From: CAZBDV01 sp964490765
GTDB taxonomy: Bacteria > Cloacimonadota > Cloacimonadia > Cloacimonadales > JAJBBL01
Assembly: GCA_964490765.1 (NCBI GenBank)
Contig: CAZBDV010000004.1
Coordinates: 54,202-118,201, forward strand
DNA: 64,000 nucleotides
Reading direction: 5' to 3'
Part shown: one piece after another, positions 25,824-35,096 of the stretch
Numbering within the stretch: position 1 is the stretch's first letter
Layout: every line of letters begins with the position of its first letter
Translations under genes and position numbers: made by a program
The notes under the pieces: generated by a model
The model's input: the letters and a program-made list of their open reading frames with translations, nothing else
Told to the model about the DNA's origin: nothing
Database searches by the model: none

Positions 25824-27923
25824 ATGTTTACAAAGATACGTAAGCGAAACGGGCAGTATGTAGAGTTTCAATCGGAGAAGATCACAGAAGCTATGTTTAA
25901 GGCGGGTCAGGCAACGGGAGAATTTGACAAGGAGATGGCCGAGAAGTTGACCTGTCGAGTAATCAATCTTGCCCAGCAGATTTTATCACACAAAGTTCCG
26001 TCAGTAGAGGAGTTTCAGGATATAGTTGAAGAGGTATTACTCACCTCACCTTATAAGAAGACGGCAAAATCTTACATTCTCTTTCGAGAACAGCGTTCCC
26101 AGATCCGGGATATAGTTTCCAATGCCCGTATCAATATGATTGATGATTATATAGATAGGGCAGATTGGCAGGTTCAGGAGAATAGCAATATGTCATATTC
26201 ACTTCAGGGCTTGAATAATTATCTTGCTTCTGAAGTTAGTAAGGCATACTGGTTGAATAAGATCTATCCACCTGAGATCAGGAATGCTCATCAGGATGGA
26301 GATTTTCATATTCATGATCTCGGGATCATCTCAGTATATTGTGTAGGCTGGGATTTGATGGACTTACTTGTTACCGGTTTCAGGGGTGTCGAAGGTAAGG
26401 TAGAGAGCAAGCCGGCAAAGCACTTCCGTTCTGTTTTGGGCCAGATGGTAAACTTTTTCTATACTTTGCAGGGAGAGGCAGCCGGAGCTCAGGCCTTTTC
26501 CAATTTCGATACTCTACTTGCTCCCTTCATTCGTTACGATAAACTGAGCTATAAAGAAGTTAAACAGGCAATGCAGGAGTTTATCTTCAATATCAATGTA
26601 CCGACCAGAGTTGGATTTCAGACCCCTTTTACCAATATCTCGCTTGATCTTAACGTTCCTTCAACTTTTGCAGAAACACCAGTTATCATCGGTGGTGAGC
26701 AACAGGAGGGGACATATAGTGATTTTCAAAAAGAGATGGATATGCTTAACAGAGCATTTCTCGAGGTTATGACCGAAGGGGATGCTAAGGGTAGAGTCTT
26801 TACCTTCCCAATACCAACTTACAGTATAACAAAAGATTTTGACTGGGATAACGAGAATCTGAAGTACCTCTGGGAAGTAACGGCAAAATACGGGATCCCC
26901 TATTTCTCCAATTTTGTCAATTCCGACCTCAAACCGGAAGATGCACGTTCCATGTGTTGCCGCCTTAGGCTCGATACCAGAACTCTGGCAGCCAGGGGTG
27001 GTGGCCTGTTTGGTGCCAATCCCCTGACCGGCTCTGTTGGTGTGGTTACGGTGAATCTTCCCCGACTTGGTTATCTTGCAAATGATGAGTCTGAATTTTT
27101 TGGCCAGCTTGACGATATGCTCACTCTGGCCCGGAGATCCCTGGAGATCAAAAGAAAAATACTCGAGAAACTTACCGATAATGGGTTGTATCCCTATTCC
27201 AAATTCTATCTGCGTATGATAAAAGAGAGGTTCGGGAGCTACTGGAAGAATCATTTCTCGACGATCGGGATAGTCGGGATGAACGAAGCAGTACTCAATC
27301 TCAAGGGAGAAAACATCGCTTCTGATAGCGGTGAAGCTTTTGCCATTAAGGTAATGGACCACATAAGAGATCGGTTGGTAGATTTTCAGGAAGAAACAGG
27401 GAACAACTATAACCTCGAAGCCACTCCTGCTGAAAGTACAGCTTACCGCCTGGCGAGAATCGATAGAGAGCGGTATAAAAATATTATCTTTGCCAATGGT
27501 AAAACCCTGGCGGAACAACAGGAACCGTATTATACAAATTCAACACAACTCCCTGTAAACTATTCGGATGATATATTCGAGGTTCTCGATAAACAGGATC
27601 CTATTCAGATAAAGTATACAGGAGGGACTGTTCTCCATATTTACGGTGGAGAGAGGATCGAAGATCCGGAAATAGTCAAAAAACTTGTTAACAAGATCTG
27701 TGCTAATTATCATTTACCTTACTTTACCTTCACACCGACCTTCAGTATCTGTCCTAAACATGGATATATCAGCGGTGAAGTTAAACAATGCCCCAAATGC
27801 CAGGCAATTACAGAAATCTACTCGCGTGTTACAGGATACCTGCGACCCGTCTCCCAATGGAATGCCGGCAAACAGGAAGAGTATAAAAACAGGGTTAATT
27901 TCAGGATAAAAAAGGTGATATGA
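25824..27923 (+). CDS. nrdD: Anaerobic (class III) ribonucleoside-triphosphate reductase
   Basis: A 699-residue glycyl-radical enzyme that makes deoxyribonucleotides without oxygen. It has an N-terminal ATP-cone (about 1-90; KIRKRNGQYVEF). The catalytic barrel includes MCCRLRLD and FTFPIPTYSIT. A zinc site lies near the end (SICPKHGYISGEVKQCPKC, four cysteines with a His). The radical loop is RVTGYLRPV, with glycine at about 671. Length is normal for the family. The stop overlaps the nrdG start in ATGA. Upstream GGGGGAG gives a strong ribosome site. This gene marks an organism that grows anaerobically. Confidence 0.95.
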   Translation: MFTKIRKRNGQYVEFQSEKITEAMFKAGQATGEFDKEMAEKLTCRVINLAQQILSHKVPSVEEFQDIVEEVLLTSPYKKTAKSYILFREQRSQIRDIVSNARINMIDDYIDRADWQVQENSNMSYSLQGLNNYLASEVSKAYWLNKIYPPEIRNAHQDGDFHIHDLGIISVYCVGWDLMDLLVTGFRGVEGKVESKPAKHFRSVLGQMVNFFYTLQGEAAGAQAFSNFDTLLAPFIRYDKLSYKEVKQAMQEFIFNINVPTRVGFQTPFTNISLDLNVPSTFAETPVIIGGEQQEGTYSDFQKEMDMLNRAFLEVMTEGDAKGRVFTFPIPTYSITKDFDWDNENLKYLWEVTAKYGIPYFSNFVNSDLKPEDARSMCCRLRLDTRTLAARGGGLFGANPLTGSVGVVTVNLPRLGYLANDESEFFGQLDDMLTLARRSLEIKRKILEKLTDNGLYPYSKFYLRMIKERFGSYWKNHFSTIGIVGMNEAVLNLKGENIASDSGEAFAIKVMDHIRDRLVDFQEETGNNYNLEATPAESTAYRLARIDRERYKNIIFANGKTLAEQQEPYYTNSTQLPVNYSDDIFEVLDKQDPIQIKYTGGTVLHIYGGERIEDPEIVKKLVNKICANYHLPYFTFTPTFSICPKHGYISGEVKQCPKCQAITEIYSRVTGYLRPVSQWNAGKQEEYKNRVNFRIKKVI

Positions 27924-28609
27924 AAATAGGGGGTTTGCTTAGAACGTCATTAATCGAATACCCGAAGATGATCTCAGCTGTGATTTTTACTCAGGGTTGT
28001 AACTTCGGGTGTCCCTACTGTCATAATCCGGAACTCGTTGACCCGGAAAGATATACTGACACTATTCCCGAAAAAGAACTCTTGACATTTTTACATAAGA
28101 GGAAAAATTTGCTTGATGCAGTGGTAATAACCGGTGGAGAACCAACAATTTACGAAGACCTACCTCTCTTTATGGAGAGGATCAAGAAGATCGGTTATCA
28201 GATAAAACTCGATACGAACGGGACGAATCCGGATATGCTTAAGCGAGTACTGGATATGAAGTTAGCGGACTATGTGGCGATGGATCTCAAAGCTCCATTA
28301 GAGAAGTATTCGGAAGTGACTCGTGTTCCATGTAATACAGAGGCAATCAAAAGATCGATCGAGATTCTTGGACAGGCCGCCATAGAGGTGGAGTTCAGAA
28401 CTACTGTCCTTACCTCTCTTCTTACAGAGAGTGATGTTGCAGAGATTGGCAAACTGGTTCCACCAGGTAAGAAATACATTTTGCAGCATTTTGAAGCGAC
28501 GAAAACGCTGGACCCGAGCTATCTGCAAGAGAGCGGGCCTACAATTTTATCGCTTGAGAAGCTGGCCGATACGCTCGGTTCAGGATCACAAGATTTTGCT
28601 GTAAGGTAA
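27920..28609 (+). CDS. nrdG: Anaerobic ribonucleotide reductase activating protein
   Basis: A 229-residue radical SAM activase that installs the glycyl radical on NrdD. The cluster motif is C27, C31 and C34 in QGCNFGCPYCHNPELV, followed by the SAM-binding ITGGEPTI and LDTNGTNP motifs. The protein is longer than E. coli NrdG, matching the pyruvate-formate-lyase-activase-like NrdG type (YjjW/PflA resemblance), with MDLKAPLEKY near 120. Its ATG overlaps the nrdD stop, so the two are translationally coupled. Confidence 0.93.
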   Translation: MKIGGLLRTSLIEYPKMISAVIFTQGCNFGCPYCHNPELVDPERYTDTIPEKELLTFLHKRKNLLDAVVITGGEPTIYEDLPLFMERIKKIGYQIKLDTNGTNPDMLKRVLDMKLADYVAMDLKAPLEKYSEVTRVPCNTEAIKRSIEILGQAAIEVEFRTTVLTSLLTESDVAEIGKLVPPGKKYILQHFEATKTLDPSYLQESGPTILSLEKLADTLGSGSQDFAVR

Positions 28610-28697
28610 GTTAGTAGAAGAGTTAAGCAATTGTATGGCAGATTCGTTAATAAAAAAGTAGAGAAGTAAGAGCCTATAAAAAACCCAAGGAGGTTGT

Positions 28698-29405
28698 ATG
28701 AGGATAGTCTACCTAATAACTGCATTACTATTGATATTCTCTGTCTCTGTTGTTACGAGTGAGATTTCCACCACTCCACCCGAAGAGATGAAGGCCGGAA
28801 ATTCCGGAACAGCAGTAACTGAAGAGAAGCAGGCAGGTAGCGAACAATTATTGGTAGAGGTAATCACTAAACTGGAGGAGTTGGAACGTCAATTCCTCAA
28901 TGAGTTATCAGGAGCACAAAGGGAAGAGGCTCAGGGTATTATCCAGGAAGTATATGATATGCTGGCAGCGGTTCCATTTAATACATTACTGGAAATCGAT
29001 CAGGAATCAGTACCTGAATGGTTAGCAGATGTTATGAATACAGAGACTCCTGCAGGTGAGGTGAGAGAAGAGATTTCGTTATCAGATCCTCTCGATCAGG
29101 AATTGATCCAGACGAGAATCCCCATGACAGAAGAGAATTATCTCAATCTCTATCACTCTATCAGGGGTGAACGATTCTGGGATGATCAGATAAGAACAAT
29201 CCGGTTATCGGCCAGGAATTCTTATTATACTGTCGATCAGATAATTGGTATGCTGGGATTATTCACATTCTTTGAGGATCAACAGGAGGTATTAAGGGTG
29301 ATGTATCCCCGGGTATCAGATCCCGAAAATGCTTATCGTATCCCGAATGCCTTCCACTTCTATTCTGACAGATATGCGGTAGAAGAGATTATAATCAATA
29401 ATTAG
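28698..29405 (+). CDS. Secreted protein of unknown function
   Basis: A 235-residue protein with a signal peptide (about 1-21, ITALLLIFSVSVVTSE). The mature part begins with an acidic, Thr/Glu-rich linker, followed by helices (VEVITKLEELERQFLNELS at about 55-75). A second region (about 145-235) contains conserved-looking aromatic and glycine residues and a YHSIRGERFWDDQIRTIRLSARNSYY segment. The latter resembles a DUF4476-like helical domain (strings of two-residue spaced hydrophobics near VDQIIGMLGLFTFFEDQQEVLRVMYPRV), suggesting a helical cell-envelope protein. AAGGAGG precedes the ATG. A strong terminator follows the stop. Confidence 0.55.
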   Translation: MRIVYLITALLLIFSVSVVTSEISTTPPEEMKAGNSGTAVTEEKQAGSEQLLVEVITKLEELERQFLNELSGAQREEAQGIIQEVYDMLAAVPFNTLLEIDQESVPEWLADVMNTETPAGEVREEISLSDPLDQELIQTRIPMTEENYLNLYHSIRGERFWDDQIRTIRLSARNSYYTVDQIIGMLGLFTFFEDQQEVLRVMYPRVSDPENAYRIPNAFHFYSDRYAVEEIIINN

Positions 29406-29434
29406 AATCAGACAGTAATAATCATAAAATCTGG

Positions 29435-29458
29435 GGCCGGTAAAATCCGGCCTTTTTT
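29435..29458 (+). terminator. Intrinsic terminator before yraN
   Basis: GGCCGG, a 6-base loop, CCGGCC and then six T residues (29453-29458). It stands 30 bases after the preceding stop and only 7 bases before the yraN start codon. Confidence 0.85.
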
Positions 29459-29465
29459 AGTTAAG

Positions 29466-29801
29466 ATGGTTAATAAAAACAAGTTAAAAGGGGAACAGGC
29501 AGAAGAGTTATCTCTCCTCTATCTTCAGAATAAGGGGTATCGCATAATTACACATAATTATCGCAGCCGTTATGGAGAGATAGATATAATTGTTACCAAA
29601 GATGAGTTCATTGTTTTCGTTGAGGTGAAAGCTCGCAGCAAGGACATTGCAGCCGCATTTTCCAGTGTCTCGATAAGAAAACGGCTCAAGTTGATCCGCA
29701 CCGCCCTCGACTTTCTTGTAGAACATCCCGAGTTTTCTGAGCATTGCATGCGTTTCGATGTTATTGGCATCATCGCCAGGGATTCAGACCGGAGGAGTTA
29801 A
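29466..29801 (+). CDS. YraN family protein (UPF0102), endonuclease-like
   Basis: A 111-residue protein of the YraN/UPF0102 group, which has a Holliday-junction-resolvase-like restriction-endonuclease fold. The PD-(D/E)XK elements are visible as RSRYGEIDII (with E and D), then FVEVKARS (the ExK pair) at about 57-64. The alpha-beta core is flanked by the KGEQAEELSLLYLQNKGY helix. Function is unresolved in the family. The start codon follows the upstream terminator by 7 bases and has no visible Shine-Dalgarno sequence, so expression probably depends on read-through or on initiation from a short leader. Confidence 0.85.
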   Translation: MVNKNKLKGEQAEELSLLYLQNKGYRIITHNYRSRYGEIDIIVTKDEFIVFVEVKARSKDIAAAFSSVSIRKRLKLIRTALDFLVEHPEFSEHCMRFDVIGIIARDSDRRS

Positions 29802-29916
29802 ATTGAACATATAACGGATGCTTTTCGCGTCGAAGAGCTGGAGGATTATCTCTAACAGGAATGAGTTATCTTTTTGCTCACCTGAGAGTTACGCTATAAT
29901 GGAGCATAGAACGAAT

Positions 29917-30561
29917 CTAATCGAGCGGGGAGATAAGGAGTTCCTGATTGCTGCTGAGTGAGTCTCCAGCAAGTTTCTCCCTGCTGGGATTTTTGGTCTT
30001 TTTAGAGCCGGGAATGTAGATGATATTGGAATGACCAATATAGAAACGCATATCGTAATAATCCATAATCTGTGTAGTGTGATATAACACCTTGATATCC
30101 CAGAGTCCGGGAGCAATATTCCAGCGTTTATCTCTATCAGGCTGAATCGGTTCTGTTAATCTGTTACTGCCCCAGAAGGATTCGCCCGCGGGGGTGATAT
30201 AGACTTCATAGATGGGAAGATTTGTGTAATTGACAATCGTCAGGGTTCCGGCATTGTATTTTATCTTCTTGTGTATCCTGGAACCGGGTTGCAGTTTTAC
30301 TGAATAGTGAGTAGGAAAAAGGAAGGGTTTCTCTCTGATATTTACGTATACAATCATCTCTTCGAGTTGGAACAATGATCTGCTGAGATTCCATTTCCTT
30401 TCGAGAGTAGAATAAGGTGGAAGCTGATGTAGAACATTCTCAACCTGTACGTCTGTTGTGGTTTCCGTATCATTATAGAAGGTCATGATTGCATCTTCTG
30501 CACAGGAAACCAGAGCAAGAAGAGCTAGTAACCCTAACAAGAGAGTGTATGTTTTTTTCAT
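29917..30561 (-). CDS. Putative lipoprotein of unknown function
   Basis: A 214-residue protein with a lipobox (LVSCA, Cys at about 20). The mature part is beta-rich. A pattern at about residues 108-160 (TIVNYTNLPIYEVYITPAGESFWG... and APGLWDIKVLYHTT) resembles a small repeated beta-domain found in unnamed lipoproteins and secreted proteins, often reading like IYYLYISPSDS...WG. No catalytic motif is seen. GGAG stands eight bases before the ATG. It is the downstream neighbour of sppA, 112 bases away, on the same strand but probably in a separate unit. Confidence 0.55.
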   Translation of the reverse strand: MKKTYTLLLGLLALLALVSCAEDAIMTFYNDTETTTDVQVENVLHQLPPYSTLERKWNLSRSLFQLEEMIVYVNIREKPFLFPTHYSVKLQPGSRIHKKIKYNAGTLTIVNYTNLPIYEVYITPAGESFWGSNRLTEPIQPDRDKRWNIAPGLWDIKVLYHTTQIMDYYDMRFYIGHSNIIYIPGSKKTKNPSREKLAGDSLSSNQELLISPLD

Positions 30562-30673
30562 AATTTAGCTCCTGCATCCAGGAGAGTAGATAAGCCCGGC
30601 AGCAGAGTAATATCTATTCAGATAACACCAGTTTATAAAGGTAGTTACAACAGAACTTCTATACCGGAACTGA

Positions 30674-32488
30674 TTATTCAGCCGAATCTACCGGAGAGAG
30701 CATCTGCAACGGTTCTTTTTTTACAGCCTGTAACAGACGTTCGGCAGTGCGGATTTTCTCGTCGAAATAAACGGAACTGAAGATGATATCGTTTACAACT
30801 CTGAAATCGAATCTTCTCTCTAAAAGCATTTCAAAGAGTGTCTTTGTTTCCGGAAGATAGATAGTCTGATAATCTACTATCATAGCCAGCTCAGCTGCTT
30901 TTCTGATTGCCCGGTCAAGGTTGCCTATCTCATCGATCAGGTTGTGTTCCAGAGCCTTCTGACTGCTCCATATCCTGCCACGAGCTATCGATTCAACCTC
31001 ATTGAAGGGAATAGATCGACCTTTGGAGACCCTCTCTTTGAACTCAATGTAAGTATCATCAAGGCCATTCTGCAGAGCAGCAATATCTGCCGGTTCTGGT
31101 TCTTCCCAGGGATTAAGCAGATTGGAGTATTTGCCCCGGCTGATAGTCTGGGGCCTGACTCCGATCTTCTTACCCATCTGTTCCAGATTGGGTATCATAG
31201 CGGCAACTCCGATAGAACCGGTAATTGTAAAGGGGTCGGCAACAATATGATCTCCAGCTGCAGCTATATAGTAGCCGCCGGATGCAGCAGTATTGCCCAT
31301 AGATATCACTATTGGCTTGGTCAGATTCAATCTTTCAATTTGCTGGTATATCTTTTCAGATTCCAGTGCGCTACCACCTGGACTATCGACACGTATTACT
31401 ACCGCCATTATTCTGCGGTCTTTTTCGATCTTTTCGAAGATCCTTTCTACCTTCTGGGATGAGATGAAATTCTGATTGAAGCCTCCTGTTGGTAACATTA
31501 TCATCCCCTGTAGATAGACAACGGCAATCCGTGTTCTCTCACCTGATAGAGACGTTTTCTTGCTATACCTGCCAGAGGAGAGTAACTGGTCACTCCCTAT
31601 TCCTAATTCCTCAAGCATTGCCTCTCTGGAAGCAAGCTGATCAACAGCACCAGATTCGAGGGCATAATCTCCTTTGATAAAAAGATCTTCTCGCTCTTCG
31701 ATTATCTCTTTTACCTGAGTAAGTTCCCAGCCTCTCTGTCGTGTCAGGTTGTTCAGAAGGTTTTCGTATATATCGTCTACCAGTACAGTAGCACTCTCCC
31801 GGAATTCGGGTGACATCTCCATTCTAGTGAAGTTCTCACCGGCACTCTTATAATCCCCGGCATGCAGCACAGTCATTTTTATTCCGAGCTTATCCAATAA
31901 ATCTCTCATGTAAAGAGAAGAAATTCCAACGCCGTTAAGAAGAATACCGGAGGAGGCAGAGGGGTGAAGATAGATCTTATCAGCGATAGAGGCGAGATAG
32001 TAATCACTGTTAGAGGCTGTTTCCAGATAGGCATAAATCGGTTTACCTCGCGATTTGAACCGTTCCAGGGCTACAATTATCTCATTCAAGGTAGCATAAC
32101 CGGAGATAACTAAACTCGGCTCCAGTATGATGCCGGCAATTCTATCATCATCAGCTGCGTTATTGATCCTGTCAATAAGTTGACGAGCAGTATCGGTTCT
32201 GCTGAAATAGAAGAAATCCTGATCGATCTCTCTATACTCTTCTATCATACCGCTCATCTGTAAATTCAAATAAGAATCCGACCTGACCAGATCTTTTTTC
32301 TGTCGTCCCAGAAGCATAAGCCCTGAAAAGACCATTATAGAAGAGATAATAAGAAGTAAAATAGCTGTCAGGCAACCCAGGGCAAACCATTTCTGTTTTA
32401 TATATCCTCGAGAGGGGAGTGAACGATACTCTCTCTGTTGAGCTGATTTGATATTATCACTGGGAATTCGTTGTTCATTGTTATCCAT
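30674..32488 (-). CDS. sppA: Signal peptide peptidase SppA, long form
   Basis: A protein of about 604 residues with one N-terminal membrane helix (about 32-58) and two S49-family domains. The first domain carries the catalytic-type Lys in GDYKSAGENFT. The second carries the nucleophile in NTAASGGYYIAA and the ITGSIGV loop. DSPGGSA marks a conserved active-site wall. The tandem form matches the 67-kDa SppA that degrades cleaved signal peptides in the membrane. The longest frame starts with TTG at 32500, but that is the start of TTGGAGGCACAG, the ribosome site for ATG 32488, which I chose. Confidence 0.88.
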   Translation of the reverse strand: MDNNEQRIPSDNIKSAQQREYRSLPSRGYIKQKWFALGCLTAILLLIISSIMVFSGLMLLGRQKKDLVRSDSYLNLQMSGMIEEYREIDQDFFYFSRTDTARQLIDRINNAADDDRIAGIILEPSLVISGYATLNEIIVALERFKSRGKPIYAYLETASNSDYYLASIADKIYLHPSASSGILLNGVGISSLYMRDLLDKLGIKMTVLHAGDYKSAGENFTRMEMSPEFRESATVLVDDIYENLLNNLTRQRGWELTQVKEIIEEREDLFIKGDYALESGAVDQLASREAMLEELGIGSDQLLSSGRYSKKTSLSGERTRIAVVYLQGMIMLPTGGFNQNFISSQKVERIFEKIEKDRRIMAVVIRVDSPGGSALESEKIYQQIERLNLTKPIVISMGNTAASGGYYIAAAGDHIVADPFTITGSIGVAAMIPNLEQMGKKIGVRPQTISRGKYSNLLNPWEEPEPADIAALQNGLDDTYIEFKERVSKGRSIPFNEVESIARGRIWSSQKALEHNLIDEIGNLDRAIRKAAELAMIVDYQTIYLPETKTLFEMLLERRFDFRVVNDIIFSSVYFDEKIRTAERLLQAVKKEPLQMLSPVDSAE

Positions 32489-32571
32489 CTGTGCCTCCAA
32501 TTATGAATATGAGATAACTATATTTCAAAAGCACAAAAATAGTAAAGAACTTTTTGTCGTTGGTAGTTCTG

Positions 32572-33945
32572 TTAATCAATAGAGATGTTGAGTTCTTTGA
32601 GTTTTCGTGATAGATTACTCTGATGCAGGCCAAGAGCCTGAGATGTCTGAGTTATATTGTTGTTAAATTTTCTCAACTGCTCACTTAGATACCGGGTTTC
32701 AAAATCTCTTTTTTTTGACTGGAAATCGGTTGTCTCCTTCCAGAATATGAATTCGCTCATCTGCTCCTCATTTCTCGTCTGATGAGAATCAAGAAGGTGA
32801 TACTGATGAAGATCTTTTGAAGTAACCCTGGGACTGTCGACAAGAATATAAATACGTTCAACAAGATTCTTCAGCTCTCTTACATTTCCCGGGAATGGCC
32901 AGGACTGTAATTCACTAATTGCTTCCCGGGTGAATTCCTTAACCGGAATTTTCATATCCGAATGGAAGAGAAGGGAGAAATGTTCTATCAGTAGAGGTAT
33001 ATCTTCGGGATGATTTCGGAGAGGTGGACTGATTATCGGGATCACATTCAGCCTGAAATATAGATCTTCCCTGAACTGGCCAGTTTTGACCATCTCCTCT
33101 AGGTTCTTATGTGTAGCTGCTATTATCCTGGTATCTATCTTCTCTTTTCTATTGCTACCCACTCTTTCGAATTCACCCTCCTGTATTACCCGCAGGATCT
33201 TTGCCTGGGCTGAAAGACTCATATCCCCAATCTCATCAAGAAAGAGGGTCCCTCTATTCGCTTCCTCTAGTTTTCCCTTCTTACTACGAATGGCTCCTGT
33301 GAAGGCCCCCTTTTCAAAACCGAAAAGTTCACTCTCAACGAGCTCATTGGGTATAGCAGCGGAATTGAACTTGATAAAGGGGTTGTTGGAACGCTGGCTA
33401 TTATTATGTATGGCGTAAGCAATGAGCTCTTTACCGGTTCCGCTTTCACCACGAATAAGGACCTTGGAATTGGAGGGTGCTACTCTTTCGATCAATTTCC
33501 TTAAGTCCTGGATCTCCTGACTATTACCGATAAGATTCAACTGGGCCGAGTAACTGGATTTCAATCTTTCATACTCTCTGGTAATATTGCTGAATTCCAA
33601 GGCTTTCTTAACACTGATCTTAACTTTAGGCAGACTGAGTGGTTTTTCCAAAAAGTCGTAAGCACCGAGCTTTATTGCTTTGACCGCTTCACCTATTCCG
33701 CTGTGTCCGGAGATCATTATGACCTGAATACCAGGATCTATCTTCTTTATCTGTTCCAGAACCTCCAGCCCGTTAATATTAGGCATAGACACATCCAGTA
33801 GAACTACCTCGGGGGTCTCATCGGCCACAAATTCCAATCCTTTGCGTGGATCTTGATATGAATAACAGTCATATCCCTCATCTTCCAGGATGTTGGTCAG
33901 TGACAGACAGATATTTTCTTCATCATCGATTATCAGGATTCTCAT
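32572..33945 (-). CDS. Sigma-54-dependent response regulator (NtrC family)
   Basis: A 457-residue response regulator. The receiver (1-118) has the DD pair at 7-8 and phospho-acceptor D51 in LLDVSMPN. The AAA+ domain (about 140-375) has Walker A GESGTGKE, the sigma-54 contact loop GAFTGA and Walker B GTLFLDEIGD. The C-terminal Fis-type helix-turn-helix (about 412-457) has ITQTSQALGLHQSNLSRKLKEL. It should activate sigma-54 promoters when phosphorylated by the kinase encoded directly upstream, with which it overlaps in ATGA. Its target is not visible here. Confidence 0.93.
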   Translation of the reverse strand: MRILIIDDEENICLSLTNILEDEGYDCYSYQDPRKGLEFVADETPEVVLLDVSMPNINGLEVLEQIKKIDPGIQVIMISGHSGIGEAVKAIKLGAYDFLEKPLSLPKVKISVKKALEFSNITREYERLKSSYSAQLNLIGNSQEIQDLRKLIERVAPSNSKVLIRGESGTGKELIAYAIHNNSQRSNNPFIKFNSAAIPNELVESELFGFEKGAFTGAIRSKKGKLEEANRGTLFLDEIGDMSLSAQAKILRVIQEGEFERVGSNRKEKIDTRIIAATHKNLEEMVKTGQFREDLYFRLNVIPIISPPLRNHPEDIPLLIEHFSLLFHSDMKIPVKEFTREAISELQSWPFPGNVRELKNLVERIYILVDSPRVTSKDLHQYHLLDSHQTRNEEQMSEFIFWKETTDFQSKKRDFETRYLSEQLRKFNNNITQTSQALGLHQSNLSRKLKELNISID

Positions 33946-35096
33946 TTATACTCCTCTATTATGATCTCGAATGTTGTTCCCTTATCTCTCTTGCTCTTGA
34001 CGTGGATATGGGATGAATTAGCTTCACACAGTCTTTTAACCACAGCCAGTCCGAGCCCGGTTCCCCTTTTCTTACGTGAGAAATAGGGGTCAAAAATATG
34101 AGGCAGATCTTCAGGGCCAATACCTGAGCCGAAGTCCTGTATCTCGATCACGATGAAGTTATTACTCTGTTTGAGTGAGATAATGATCTGTTCATCAGGC
34201 TGGCTGGCATCGACGGCATTCTGCAGAATATTAGTAATAATCTGGTAGAAATGTGTTTTATCGTACATAATCTGGATATTCTGCAGGGGATTAAGTTTGA
34301 TCTGATAGTTATGGAGATAAGGCTGGATGATCTTTTCTATTTCCGGGATCGGGTCAAAGACCGTCAAATCTGGTGTGGAAATCTTGGCAAAGTTAGAGAA
34401 CGATTGCACCAGCTCACGCAGGTTGCTTACTTCCTGATTGATGATATTGATCGCTTCAGGGAAGATCTCTCTAAATTTCTTTTCATCAGTAACGAATTTC
34501 TCTTCCAGGCGGTGTGTCGATAGCTGAATCGGAGTAAGTGGATTTTTTATCTCATGAGCCAGCATTCTGGAGAGCTCTTTCCAGATCATCTCTTTTTCGG
34601 CATGAAGCAGCTTGTTCTGAGTATAATCTAGTTCGTGTGACATATCATTGAAAGATTGTTGTAATACACGGAGTTCCTTGATCCCGGAGGTGGGCAGATA
34701 GACAGAGAAATCTCCCTCTCTGATCTTGGCAGTTGCTGACTGTAAGTCTTGTAGAGGTTTTGTTATCTTATAGAAGACAAAGATAAAGATGATGATAGAA
34801 ACTATCATCAGAAGGAAGAGAAATAACGAGGAGTATGTCTGAGTTTCAGCTCTGATCATATCGATAGCCATAAGAGATTGTCTGATATTGACTGCCAACT
34901 CTTTAGCTTTCAGGCTATCCTCTACCGTCTTGAAGCTGAGTTCGGCGATTGCCTCATCTATATGGAAGTTTTTATACGCCTTATCAATCTCTTTCTGCTG
35001 GCTGTTGAAAAAAATGTTTATGATCAACAGGCTGCTGAGATAGAGAAAAATGAAAAGGAAGATTACTATCGTTCTGAGACTCAAATTAACTTTCAT
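33942..35096 (-). CDS. Membrane sensor histidine kinase (NtrY-like)
   Basis: A 384-residue kinase with two transmembrane helices (about 8-29 and 90-110). A HAMP-like linker (about 108-160) is followed by HisKA with H181 in LAHEIKNPLTPIQLS, and an HATPase_c domain (about 270-384) with ILQNAVDAS (N box), DFGSGI (G1) and GTGLGLAVVKRL (G2). The periplasmic loop is short, about 60 residues, and contains no known sensor fold. Partner of the NtrC-like regulator: the two overlap by 4 bases, and it overlaps the upstream DUF4390-like gene by 11 bases, a compact three-gene unit. Confidence 0.92.
   Translation of the reverse strand: MKVNLSLRTIVIFLFIFLYLSSLLIINIFFNSQQKEIDKAYKNFHIDEAIAELSFKTVEDSLKAKELAVNIRQSLMAIDMIRAETQTYSSLFLFLLMIVSIIIFIFVFYKITKPLQDLQSATAKIREGDFSVYLPTSGIKELRVLQQSFNDMSHELDYTQNKLLHAEKEMIWKELSRMLAHEIKNPLTPIQLSTHRLEEKFVTDEKKFREIFPEAINIINQEVSNLRELVQSFSNFAKISTPDLTVFDPIPEIEKIIQPYLHNYQIKLNPLQNIQIMYDKTHFYQIITNILQNAVDASQPDEQIIISLKQSNNFIVIEIQDFGSGIGPEDLPHIFDPYFSRKKRGTGLGLAVVKRLCEANSSHIHVKSKRDKGTTFEIIIEEYK

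Noticed and set aside
26661..27518. 285-codon open frame antisense to nrdD
   Set aside because: nrdD itself is a complete, motif-bearing gene; the antisense frame is a shadow.
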